Virus record (IMG/VR): IMGVR_UViG_3300030107_004043
Span: 1-37,431 of that record
Source of the DNA: a virus
Reading direction: 5' to 3' (one strand)
Length of the DNA: 37,431 nucleotides
Shown: positions 1 through 9,700 of the stretch, one piece after another
Position numbering within the stretch: the first letter of the stretch is position 1
Layout: each line of letters opens with the position of its first letter
The notes under the pieces: model-generated
What the model saw: the letters and a program-made list of their open reading frames with translations, nothing else
Told to the model about the DNA's origin: nothing
Database searches by the model: none
Position numbers and translations under genes: made by a program

Positions 1-1
1 G

Positions 2-91
2 ATGGTAATATTTCATGCAAGTCAAACACACTGGTGTAATCCATCAAAAGTAAATGGAAGATGTTGTTTGGTAGGGAATATACGGTATTAA
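2..91 (+). CDS. C-terminal fragment, probable 2OG-Fe(II) oxygenase (5' cut by window edge)
   Basis: The window opens inside a reading frame that runs without a stop from its first bases to TAA at 89-91, giving about 29 residues. The visible tail contains FHASQTHWCNP followed, nine residues on, by an arginine in GRCCLVGNIRY. A distal iron-binding His in an H-x-x-x-P context, with a following Arg near the 2-oxoglutarate carboxylate, is the usual ending of 2OG-Fe(II) dioxygenases, and such genes are common in T4-like cyanophages. The catalytic HxD and the rest of the fold lie outside the window, so the family call is inference from a short tail. An ATG occurs at 2-4, but the real start is presumably upstream. 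Confidence 0.45.
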   Translation: MVIFHASQTHWCNPSKVNGRCCLVGNIRY

Positions 92-100
92 TAAAAAAGA

Positions 101-129
101 TTGACATATAGATATAATTACTCTATAAT
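101..129 (+). promoter_or_regulatory. Perfect sigma70-type promoter
   Basis: TTGACA (101-106), a 17-base spacer and TATAAT (124-129) match the bacterial housekeeping consensus at all twelve positions with the optimal spacing. It sits between the stop of the upstream frame at 91 and the ATG at 153. It should be read by unmodified host RNA polymerase, so the gene at 153 is probably transcribed early even though it lies beside late structural genes. Confidence 0.85.
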
Positions 130-152
130 TGAAGTGAAGGTACTAAACTATT

Positions 153-974
153 ATGGCAAAAGGATTTACTGTTAAAGCCAATGCTCCTAAACCCAAGAAA
201 AAAGATGAATGGGACATTGACGCAATTAAGAAAAGAATGAAAGGAAAGACAATTGTATTTTGTCTTCCAGGACGTGGATGCTCATACATCTTTCTGAAAA
301 ACTTTGTGCAGTTATGCTTTGATATGGTTCAGAATGGTATGTCTATCCAGATATCCCAGGACTATTCATCAATGGTTAACTTTGCAAGATGTAAGTGTCT
401 AGGTGCAAATGTTCTGCGAGGACCAGATCAAATTCCTTGGGATGGAAAGTTAAAGTATGATTATCAACTTTGGATTGACTCGGATATTGTCTTTGATACT
501 AACAAGTTCTGGCAGTTATGTGATGTTGCAGTTCCAGCAGAAGCAGCTACCACTGATGAAGCAGGTAATATCGTAAGTTGGGATGAGGAACTTCTTAATG
601 GTCGTTCTATTACTGCTGGTTGGTATGCTACTGAAGATGGTGCAACTACCTCTGTCGCACATTGGTTAGAGGAAGAAGACTTCCGCAAGAATGGTGGAGT
701 GATGAATCACGAAACCGTCGAAAGCATCTCGAAAAGAAAGAAACCATTTACTGTTGATTATACTGGTTTCGGTTGGGTTCTTATTAAGAAGGGCGTTTTT
801 GAGAAACTTGAATATCCTTGGTTTGCTCCTAAGATGCAACAGTTTGAATCTGGGGCAGTACAGGATATGTGTGGAGAAGACGTTTCGTTCTGTCTCGATG
901 CAATCGAGGAAGGATGGGACATCTGGTGCGATCCTCGTATAAGGGTCGGTCACGAAAAAACTCGAATCATTTAA
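153..974 (+). CDS. GT-A-like glycosyltransferase family protein
   Basis: A 273-residue protein predicted to be a nucleotide-sugar-dependent glycosyltransferase-like enzyme of GT-A fold. After a lysine-rich N-terminus (1-35), a beta strand, TIVFCLPG, begins the Rossmann-like half. WIDSDIVF at 107-114 holds a DxD-type metal and nucleotide-sugar motif (D109, D111). CGEDVSFC at about 240-247 supplies acidic residues where these enzymes place the catalytic base, and H267 in VGHEK fits the late metal ligand. The substrate cannot be read from the sequence. A perfect sigma70 promoter lies just upstream and an intrinsic terminator lies after the next small gene, so the two form a short unit likely expressed early. 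No strong Shine-Dalgarno is seen; GAAGG is about 14 bases from the ATG. The fold assignment is reasonable, the function uncertain. Confidence 0.65.
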   Translation: MAKGFTVKANAPKPKKKDEWDIDAIKKRMKGKTIVFCLPGRGCSYIFLKNFVQLCFDMVQNGMSIQISQDYSSMVNFARCKCLGANVLRGPDQIPWDGKLKYDYQLWIDSDIVFDTNKFWQLCDVAVPAEAATTDEAGNIVSWDEELLNGRSITAGWYATEDGATTSVAHWLEEEDFRKNGGVMNHETVESISKRKKPFTVDYTGFGWVLIKKGVFEKLEYPWFAPKMQQFESGAVQDMCGEDVSFCLDAIEEGWDIWCDPRIRVGHEKTRII

Positions 975-997
975 AAACGGCGTTTCTCGATTAAATT

Positions 998-1150
998 ATG
1001 GCAGTAAAAACTAAGCAAGGGGCATGGGGTTCAATGGATTTCGTTGAAACCACCCCGAAGAAAACTCGACAAGGACGTGGTAAACATACTAAGTTTGCCG
1101 CTACCTCTCGAAATAGAGCGAAAAAAAAGTACCGAGGACAAGGAAAATAA
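998..1150 (+). CDS. Very basic 50-residue protein, unknown function
   Basis: ATG at 998 opens a 50-codon frame ending with TAA at 1148-1150. The protein begins MAVKTKQGAWGSMDFVE and ends AKKKYRGQGK. Roughly 15 of its 50 residues are Lys or Arg, with Gly, Thr and Ser between them and no hydrophobic core, so it is probably unstructured alone and could bind nucleic acid or an acidic partner. From memory, similar tiny proteins occur in other cyanomyoviruses, but I could not check this. It lies 23 bases after the glycosyltransferase-like gene and immediately before an intrinsic terminator, so it is the last gene of that unit. Its stop codon is inside a late promoter. No clear ribosome binding site is visible. 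The coding call rests on the intact frame, biased composition and terminator position. Confidence 0.65.
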   Translation: MAVKTKQGAWGSMDFVETTPKKTRQGRGKHTKFAATSRNRAKKKYRGQGK

Positions 1151-1153
1151 ATA
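1146..1153 (+). promoter_or_regulatory. T4-type late promoter (AATAAATA)
   Basis: AATAAATA matches the NATAAATA late consensus reported for T4-like cyanophages (T4 itself uses TATAAATA). It contains the TAA stop of the gene ending at 1150. With usual late spacing, transcription would start near 1158-1160, inside the 5' arm of the terminator hairpin, and would serve the small gene at 1196. Confidence 0.55.
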
Positions 1154-1155
1154 AT

Positions 1156-1178
1156 AAGACCCGAAAGGGTCTTTTTTT
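1156..1178 (+). terminator. Intrinsic terminator with GAAA tetraloop
   Basis: AAGACCC (1156-1162), loop GAAA (1163-1166) and GGGTCTT (1167-1173) form a perfect 7-bp stem followed by five more T residues (1174-1178). It lies six bases after the stop at 1150 and should end transcripts coming from the sigma70 promoter at 101-129. It is the only textbook intrinsic terminator I see in the window. Confidence 0.9.
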
Positions 1179-1195
1179 AATACTAAGGTAGTAAA

Positions 1196-1369
1196 ATGAC
1201 TGAATCTAATGATTTTTTAGATAATTTAGCGAACCATCAACACCAAAAGATGCTTCGTGAGATTGCAAATGACAAAATAACACCTAAAAAAAGGGATACA
1301 AAGGTGCAAAATGACCTTTATGATGAGGATGGACTTGATTATGACGACCAAACCATGATTATTACCTAA
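1196..1369 (+). CDS. Small acidic protein, unknown function
   Basis: ATG at 1196 opens a 57-codon frame ending with TAA at 1367-1369. The protein starts MTESNDFLDNLANHQHQKML and ends DDQTMIIT. Its second half is rich in Asp (DLYDEDGLDYDD), its middle carries a KKR cluster, and a short amphipathic helix is likely over residues 5-28. I recognise no family. It lies between the terminator at 1156-1178 and gp25 and would be transcribed from the late promoter at 1146-1153, so it is probably a late gene, perhaps a small virion or assembly factor; that role is inference. No good Shine-Dalgarno is visible. The alternative is a non-coding leader, but an intact frame filling the gap argues for a gene. 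Confidence 0.55.
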   Translation: MTESNDFLDNLANHQHQKMLREIANDKITPKKRDTKVQNDLYDEDGLDYDDQTMIIT

Positions 1370-1377
1370 CAATCCTT

Positions 1378-1385
1378 AATAAATA
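1378..1385 (+). promoter_or_regulatory. T4-type late promoter for gp25-gp6-gp7
   Basis: AATAAATA, a match to NATAAATA, lies 31 bases before the gp25 ATG and nine bases after the preceding stop. It is the natural late start for the tightly packed gp25, gp6 and gp7 genes, which have no other candidate promoter between them. Confidence 0.65.
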
Positions 1386-1415
1386 AAATATAATAACTTT
1401 ATACTATTGTAATAA

Positions 1416-1817
1416 ATGCCGTTACAACGAGTTAGTCAAGGTTTTAAAGATCTTAGTATGACATTTAAGCGTAATCCGCTTAATAGAGACCTTATTGTCC
1501 TTAAAAATGAAAATGCTATTGCTCGTTCTATAAGAAATATTGTATTTACATTACCTGGTGAAAAGTTCTTTAATGAAAATTTTGGATCAAGAGTTTCAAA
1601 ATTACTTTTTGAAAATATAGATGTAATAACTGCTTCTCAAATTGAAGATGAAATAACACAATCTATCGTTAATTATGAACCTAGAGTTAGGTTAGTTAAA
1701 TTAACTGTAACTCCTAATTATGACGCAGGTGAATTTGATACTGTTATCGTATATGAAATCGTAGGAATCGATGCTCCCGCACAACAACTCTCATTCGCTT
1801 TGCAGCCAACTAGATAA
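1416..1817 (+). CDS. 25: Baseplate wedge subunit gp25
   Basis: At 133 residues this is almost the same length as T4 gp25 (132). gp25 is the lysozyme-like wedge protein that nucleates the tail sheath and joins the gp6/gp7 core of each wedge. The conserved EPR motif is present in NYEPRVRLVKLTVTP at about residues 88-102. The stretch before it, ITASQIEDEITQSI, is the usual helix of the family, and FTLPGEKFFNENFGSRVSK at about 43-61 is also typical. It is the first gene of the wedge operon: a late promoter lies 31 bases upstream and the gp6 ATG directly follows its stop codon, implying translational coupling. In T4 gene 25 is far from gene 6, whereas the 25-6 adjacency here is, from memory, common in cyanophages. 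Confidence 0.92.
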   Translation: MPLQRVSQGFKDLSMTFKRNPLNRDLIVLKNENAIARSIRNIVFTLPGEKFFNENFGSRVSKLLFENIDVITASQIEDEITQSIVNYEPRVRLVKLTVTPNYDAGEFDTVIVYEIVGIDAPAQQLSFALQPTR

Positions 1818-3758
1818 ATGCCATTAGTTAACTTCTCTAATCTTAATTTTGATCAAATTAAGACATCTCTAACTGATTATCTTAGATCAAATTCTAATTT
1901 TACTGGTTATGACTTTGAAGGGTCTAATTTATCGACCTTAATTGATTTAATGGCATACAATACTTACATTTCATCATACAATGCAAATATGGTGACTAAT
2001 GAAGTATTCATTGACAGTGCCACTTTAAGAGAAAATGTAGTTTCTCTAGCAAGAAATATAGGATACCTTCCAAGGTCTCGTAAAGCGTCCACAGCAACTA
2101 TTAGTTTCTTTGTTGATGTAACTAACGTAACACCTGCTCCCGCCACTCTGACGCTCAGTAAAGGTCCTGTGGCGGCTACTGCGGGAACCTTTGGTAATAG
2201 TGCTTATATCTTTTCTATTCTAGAAGACATTACTGTACCCGTTATTACAGATGCAGCAGGAAATTCCTTTGCTAATTTTAACAATATTAAGGTTTATGAA
2301 GGAACTCTTTTAAATACTGACTTTACATACAGTTCATTAAATCCAAATCAGCAATTTATTTTACCTAATGCTGGAATTGACACTGATTTAATGGTTGTAA
2401 CAGTAAAAAATAACAGTTCTTCCACTGGAGGAACAAAATATAGTTCAAAAAATGATCTTTTTAATATTAAAAGTGATTCTAAGGTCTATTTTTTACAAGA
2501 AATTGAAGATGAACAGTATGAAATCTTTTTTGGAGACGATATTTTTGGAAAAAAAATAGAAGAAGGTAATTATATCGTTGTAGATTATATAATTTCTAGT
2601 GGAGATGCAGCAAATGGTATAAATTCCTTTACTTTTGGTGGAAAATTAAGTTATATTAGAAATTCTATAAGTTATTCCGTAACTTCTGGTATTTCTTTAA
2701 TCACTACACTCTCTCAATCGTCTGGTGGAGAGAATATTGAGTCAGTAGATTCGGTTAAAAAGTTTGCCCCTCGTGTTTATGCCTCTCAAAACCGTGCAGT
2801 GAGTTCAAATGACTATGAAACTTTAATTCCTGCTAAAATTTATCCCGAAACAGAGTCAATTTCTGTTTTTGGTGGTGAAGAATTGGTTCCACCTCAATAC
2901 GGAAAGGTTTTTATTAGTATAAAACCACGAACAGGTGATTTTTTACCCAATTTACTTAAAGAAAGTATTAAAACTAAGCTTAAAAAGTATGCAGTAGCAG
3001 GAATTGTCCCCGAAATTCTTGATTTAAAGTATCTTTACCTTGAAGTTGACTCAAAAATCTATTATAACACAAATCTTGCACCTTCAGGAGAGTATGTTTC
3101 TACTTTAGTACAACAAAATGCTACTACATATGCAGAATCTACTGAATTAAATAGATATGGTGCTCGATTTAAGTATAGTAAATTCTTAAAAGTGATTGAT
3201 GAGAGTGATCAAGCAGTTACTTCTAATATTACGACAGTTGAAATGCGTCGTGATATGAGATGTGCTTTAAATTCTGTTGCGGAGTACCAAATTGGATTTG
3301 GAAATGAGTTTCATATTAAGAGTATGGGGGGATATAACATAAAATCCACTGCATTTAGAATTCAAGGAGTATCCCAAGAAATTTATCTATCGGATATACC
3401 TAATACTAATGGTGAAAATGGATCTATTTTCTTTTTTACAGTTCCCAGTCTCAATTCTACTTCTCCTTCCATTATACGAAGAAATGTAGGAACTATTAAT
3501 TATAAGAGTGGAATTGTTACTTTAAATCCCGTTAATATTCTTTCGGGTAAATTAAAAGATGGTCAAACAATTATTGAAATATCTGCTTGTCCCAAATCTA
3601 ATGATGTTGTTGGATTGCAGGATCTTTATTTGCAACTAGATATTAGTAGCAGTAATTTTGAAATGGTGGTAGACGATATTTCATCAGGACTTGATCCGGC
3701 TGCGTCATCATATACAGTAACCTCAAGTTATCAAAACGGGACATTAGTAAGATCATAA
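1818..3758 (+). CDS. 6: Baseplate wedge subunit gp6
   Basis: A 646-residue protein close in length to T4 gp6 (660), the dimeric wedge protein that forms the inner baseplate ring. The N-terminal block around residues 30-95 (YDFEGSNLSTLIDLMAYNTY, then NEVFIDSATLRENVVSLARN and GYLPR) is the hallmark of the gp6/J-like baseplate family. A second conserved block (VKKFAPRVYASQNRAVSSND, then YETLIPAKIYP) lies at about 312-345 and begins the domain shared with other contractile-tail wedge proteins. The ATG abuts the gp25 stop with no gap, so translation is probably coupled. gp7 starts one base after the stop. A region near 490-620 is more variable and may carry a small inserted domain. Confidence 0.93.
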   Translation: MPLVNFSNLNFDQIKTSLTDYLRSNSNFTGYDFEGSNLSTLIDLMAYNTYISSYNANMVTNEVFIDSATLRENVVSLARNIGYLPRSRKASTATISFFVDVTNVTPAPATLTLSKGPVAATAGTFGNSAYIFSILEDITVPVITDAAGNSFANFNNIKVYEGTLLNTDFTYSSLNPNQQFILPNAGIDTDLMVVTVKNNSSSTGGTKYSSKNDLFNIKSDSKVYFLQEIEDEQYEIFFGDDIFGKKIEEGNYIVVDYIISSGDAANGINSFTFGGKLSYIRNSISYSVTSGISLITTLSQSSGGENIESVDSVKKFAPRVYASQNRAVSSNDYETLIPAKIYPETESISVFGGEELVPPQYGKVFISIKPRTGDFLPNLLKESIKTKLKKYAVAGIVPEILDLKYLYLEVDSKIYYNTNLAPSGEYVSTLVQQNATTYAESTELNRYGARFKYSKFLKVIDESDQAVTSNITTVEMRRDMRCALNSVAEYQIGFGNEFHIKSMGGYNIKSTAFRIQGVSQEIYLSDIPNTNGENGSIFFFTVPSLNSTSPSIIRRNVGTINYKSGIVTLNPVNILSGKLKDGQTIIEISACPKSNDVVGLQDLYLQLDISSSNFEMVVDDISSGLDPAASSYTVTSSYQNGTLVRS

Positions 3759-3759
3759 A

Positions 3760-6700
3760 ATGTCAGAAAATAGAGTTAAGTTTAGTAACATAGTTCAGAA
3801 TCAACTTCCTGCTTATGTGCAGGAAGAGTTTCCTTTAGTTGCGGAATTTTTTAAATCTTATTATCAAGGACAAGAATATAAAAGTGGTCCTTTGGATCTA
3901 CTTCAAAATATTGATGAATATATTAAGGTTCAAGAGCAGACGAATCTTCAAACTTCAGTTATTTTAGATGATGCTCTTACATCATATGGTAAAACAATAA
4001 ATGTTGATTTACAAGAATCTCCTACAGGAACTAAAGGATTTCCTGAAACTTATGGTTTAATTCAAATTGATGATGAGGTTATTACATATACAGGAAAAAC
4101 AAATTCTTCTTTTACGGGATGTATAAGAGGTTTTAGTGGAGTTACTTCTTATCATAAAAATGCATCTCCAGATCAATTAGTTTTTAAGGATACCCCTAGC
4201 GGTTCTCATAAATCTGGTTCTACAATCACTAATTTAAGTGTTTTATTTTTACAACAATTTTTATTAAAGACAAAACGCCAATTTGCTCCAGGATTTGATG
4301 ATAGAGATCTTCATGCTGATCTAGATCAGAATATTTTTATTAAACAAGCAAAAGATTTTTACTTAAGCAAAGGTAGTGATAAATCTTATGAAATTTTATT
4401 CAAAGCATTATATAATGAAGATGTAAGAATTGTTAGACCTAAAGACTTCCTCTTTACCCCATCAAATGCCAATTATAGAATTACTAACGATCTGGTAGTA
4501 GAGCCAATTAGTGGAAATCCCTTAAATCTTAAGCATTCTACACTATTTCAACAGCCTTTTGAAAGTGATATTAATAAAGCATATGCTCCTATTACCTCAG
4601 TAGAACCTATCGAGGTTGGATTTGGTCAAACTTATTATAAATTAAGTATTGATGCAGGATATAATAGAGATATTAGGGTTGATGGTGCAATTTATGGCGA
4701 ATTTAACGTTTCACCAAAGACTCGTCTTATAGGTGAAGTTGGATCTGGGGTTACATCCCTTATTGTTGACTCTACTGTTGGTTTTGGAGCAACTGGAGAC
4801 CTTCATATTGAGTATAAGGATGGTACAACAGGGATTGCTTCTTATAAATCTAAGTCTTTAAACCAATTTTTTGAGTTAGACAATATTACAGGTACTATTG
4901 CCAATGCTGCATCGATTGGAATCAATACTTTCGCTTATGGAGAGTCTTTTGCTGATCCAGATGAGACAATTCGAGTTAGAATTAACGCTGTCTTAGGTAA
5001 ATATGAAATTGTAGACAATACTTATTATTATTCAAAGGGAGATACTGCTAAAATAAGAACTTTAGGTGTTGAAGACACTAAATTTAAATATAAAAATTGG
5101 TTTTATAATGTTGCTCCTAGTTATAAGGTAAAAAGTGTTAAATTAATCGATGCATCAGATTTAACTTATGAAATTGGACTTAATGTAGATCATTATTTTA
5201 AATTAGGGGATGCTGCCACTCTTATCGACGCTAATAATACTCAAAAACCCACAACAATCATTAGTGTACCTTCTTCTAAGTCGATTACAGTTAGAGGACA
5301 GGGAAATATAGATCTTAATCAAACTTGGGATATTAGACGTAATATTTTAACTGCTAATTCTAGTAGTTTTCCCACTTCTTCTCTTTATACTACGAATATT
5401 CAAAATGTTTATAAAGATAAGACCAAATTATTAGTTGCTTCTCCTTCTCTGCCTTCATATAACAATCAACCCCTTGATGTTGACTCTCAGACTGTTACTT
5501 TTACAGGAACTTATATTGGAGAAGAGTGGAATATAAGTCCATTTGGTGATCATGGATTCTATACCGGAGATGCAGTTTATTATATACCTGAAAAAGTTAA
5601 TTATGAATATTTCACTTCTACTGGAGTTAAAAAAACGGGTATAAAGGTTAATTCTTCTTTATTTGCAGGGGATGTTGGATACATCGTTACAGGATTGGTC
5701 GGATCTACATTTGTTGAAAATAGAATTCCTCCAAATGAAAAAGTTTACTTTGCATATCGTGTAGATGCAAATAATATCAAATTATCCGTAAATAGAACCA
5801 ATATTACTACTGGTACTTTTATTTCTCTTGATAATAATACCAATGCAATAAATTGTCAGATTTTACCATTTAAATTTAGATATAAAACTCTTCAAGCACA
5901 AAATCTTTTAAGAGAATTTACTACACCGGACGATGATGGCACTGTAATAGAAACTGCACCTGGATTTACAGGTATGTTGATAAATGGTGTTGAAATTTGT
6001 AATTATAAGTCTAGAAATTCTATCAACTATGGAAAACTCAATAAAATTGATGTTGTTAGTCCTGGTTCTGATTATGATATCATAAATCCACCTGTTTTAA
6101 GTATTAGTGATAATACAGGGATAGGTGCTACCGGATATGTTGCAGTTAGGGGAAATTTAAAGGATATTCGTATTTTAGATTCAGGATTTGATTATCAAGG
6201 AACTCCTGTTGTAACAATCACTGGTGGTAATGGATATGGGGCAGTTGCTTCCGTTAATATGAAGGAAGCTACCCATTCTGTTTCTTTTAATTCTCAAGGA
6301 GGAGGAATTTATCCTGAAGTTAATCTAAATTTAGATACTATTGGATTTGGGACTTATCATAAGTTTAGTTCTGGTGAAAGAGTAGTTTATGATACCAAAA
6401 ATCAAGATCCTATCGGTGGAATTACTACATCCGCTAATTATTACGTTTCCTTAGTAGGATTAACCAGTGTTAAACTACACGCTAATCAGGGAGATGCTCT
6501 TATTGGTATTAATACAATTTCTTTGACTTCTCATGGAATTGGAAAGCAATATATTAAATCTTATGATAAAAAGAGGATTGTAGAAGGCATTAATGTAATT
6601 AACTCAGGTTCTGGTTATGAGAACAAGAAGAGAACTGTTAAAAGTGCAACAGGAATTAATACCGCATTAAATCAAATTACGATTAGTAATCATGATTATA

Positions 6701-9700
6701 AATCTGGTGAAGTTATCAATTATGTAGAGACTACTGATACTGAAATTGGAGGTCTTTCTGCAAGTACAGAATATTATGTAACTAGTATTGATAGTGATAC
6801 ATTTAAATTATCATCTGTCGGTGTAGGAACAACTAATAAAGATTTTTATTATGGATCAAAACAGTATATCGATTTTACTTCAGTTGGTGTAGGAACACAA
6901 ACATTTAATTATCCTGAGATTTCCGTAGATGTAGTTGGAAATGTGGGTATAGCATCTACTGGTACCGAAACATTTGAATGTGATATTCAACCAATATTCC
7001 GAGGTGAAATAACTTCTGTCCATCTAATGAGTAATGGTATAGGATATGGATCTTCTGAGATTATTAATTTTAATAGAGAACCTGATATTAGGTTAGGATC
7101 GGGAGATGATGCTCAATTGGCTCCAATTATAGCGAATGGAGTCATTACTGAAGTAGTAATTTTAAAAGAAGGAGAAAGATATAATTGTGCTCCTACTCTG
7201 ACTATCACAGGAGAGGGAATAGGTGCGGTTATTACACCAGTTATGGTGGATAATAAGATTTCTGCTGTTAACGTAATTCATGGTGGTAATGGATATTCTC
7301 CATCCACCACTAGTATTGAAGTAGAATTCCCTGGAAGCGGGGTTCAGTTTGATCCGTATGTTCAAAGTTGGACCATTAATTTATTTGAAAGACATCTTGC
7401 CAACTTTACTGCTGATGATGGATATATTCCTGAAGAATTTGCTGTTGATAGGGGATTACAATATTCTGCTTTATATGCACCTAGAAAACTTAGAGAATCG
7501 GTTTATGCTACTGATCAAGGTGGGATAACTTTATATGGAGATAAGGATTTAAAAATTGTAGGTGGAAAGGAAATAGAATCAGACCAACATTCTCCTATCA
7601 TTGGATGGGCATATGATGGTAATCCCCTATACGGTCCTTATGGATATGTGAAGAGAGCCGGGGGTGTAGTTGCTCAAATGAAGAGTGGTTATAGTATTGA
7701 TCCACCTGATCAGCGTCCTCCTACTTCATTATTCCCACGAGGATTCTTTGTTGAAGATTATGTATATAAAGATGTAGAAGATCCAACGGTTCTTGATGAA
7801 AATAATGGAAGATTTTGTATAACTCCTGAATTCCCAGAAGGAACTTACGCATACTTTACTACTATTAATGATGGATCAGCGGATTCTGGTGGAGTATTTA
7901 ATGGATATAAGAGACCTACTTTCCCATATTTGATAGGTGCTAATTATGGATCACTTCCTCAAGAATTTAACTTAAAGCACACATCCAATCAAAGTAGTAT
8001 CAATTTAGATAATTCACAGTGGAGCAGAAATACAGCACCTTATAATTTAATAGAAGGTGATTTGGAATATGAATATTGCTTTATTCCCGATAAGTTATCT
8101 CAAACTATTGATGTTAAATCAGTAACTCCTGGTTTAGTTGAGAAGGTAGGAATTCTAACTGGGGGAACTCTTTATCAGGTAGGAGATGCTGCTGTATTTG
8201 ATAATACAGATACTCAAGGATATGGAGCTGCTGCCAAGGTTTCTGTTATTGGTGGTAAAGATGTTAATAGCATTAGTGTTGCATCTAGTACCGTTAGTAA
8301 TGTTCAAATTTATCCTGGTAATAAGAGTGGAGAGTATATTTTAAGATCGGAGAATCCTCATAACTTTAAGAATGTAGATACTGTTACGGTTAGTGGACTT
8401 TCTACTACTTCTTCTAATATTGGTGGAGTTTATAATATAGGAGTTGCTACAAATAAATTTGTTGTAACGGGTATCGGGACTGATGATAGTACAGGAATTG
8501 CTGCAACCGCTATAACAGGATTTGTCACTTTCTTTAATGTTACAGGTGATTTTTCTTATCCTGCTATTGAACCTAATGATATTTTAAAGATTGGTGCTGA
8601 GAGAGTAAAGGTTCTTGATGTACAATCAGAATTTGATAGGATTAGAGTTTTAAGAGCAGTTGATGGTACAATAGGTGCTGCTCATACTGTTACTTCTGTA
8701 TTATATCAAGATCCACGTCGTTTAACTATTAATGCTGGATTTAATACCACTTATAATGTTAATAGAAATAGGCAGATTTATTTTGTTCCTTCTGAAACAG
8801 TTGGATTAGGTACAACCGCTGCTGTTGGTATTGGAACCACTATTTCTCTTTCTAATCCCGGAACTGGTATTAGTGAGATCTTTGTTCCTACAAAAACTCT
8901 TTATATTCCTGGTCATAATTTACAAAGTAACGATAAATTAACATATTCTCCTAATGGTGGAAGTGGATTAGTAGTTCTGCGTCAAGAGGCTAGTTATCCT
9001 ACTGGTATATCTACATTATCTGATGGAGATACACTTTATGTTGCTAAAATCAATGATACTTTAATCGGATTATCGAGTGTTACAGTAGGTGTGGGTACAA
9101 CAGGTACATGGGTTGGAATTGCTACTACTGCTTCAAGCACATTCTTCTTCACAGGTCTCGGAACGGGCGTATATCATAGTCTTAAAACAAATTATGACCC
9201 AATTACTGCGGAGGTTTCAAGGAACCTTGTAACCGTTTCTGGGGGATCTACACACGGTTTAACAAACAATGATCTGGTAGACATTAAGGTAAATCCAGGC
9301 ATTACAACTGATATTACTCTTAAGTATAATGATTTTAGTAGAAGACTATTAGTTAATCCCAAGGCATTTAATGCATCAGGAGTTAACACTTCTACCAATA
9401 CATTTACATTAACAAATCATGGATTTGTAACAGGACAAAAAGTTCTTTATACTGCGGATACTTCCATTATTGAAGGTTTACAAGATAATGGAGTATATTA
9501 TATTGTAAGAGATGATGAAAATAACTTTAAATTATCCGATACTCATTATAATTCTACATTAGCTAAACCATCTATTGTTGGAGTTGCAAGTACAGCAAGC
9601 GGAAATATTAACCCCATAAATCCACAACTTAAATTCTATAAGGATTCGACAGCTTCTTTCGATTTATCGGATTCTTCATTATCTTATAGTATTCAAGGTA

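Noticed and set aside
464-953. Two antisense open frames across the glycosyltransferase-like gene.
   Set aside because: They are shadows of a well-supported forward gene, have no recognisable protein features, and all other genes are on the + strand.
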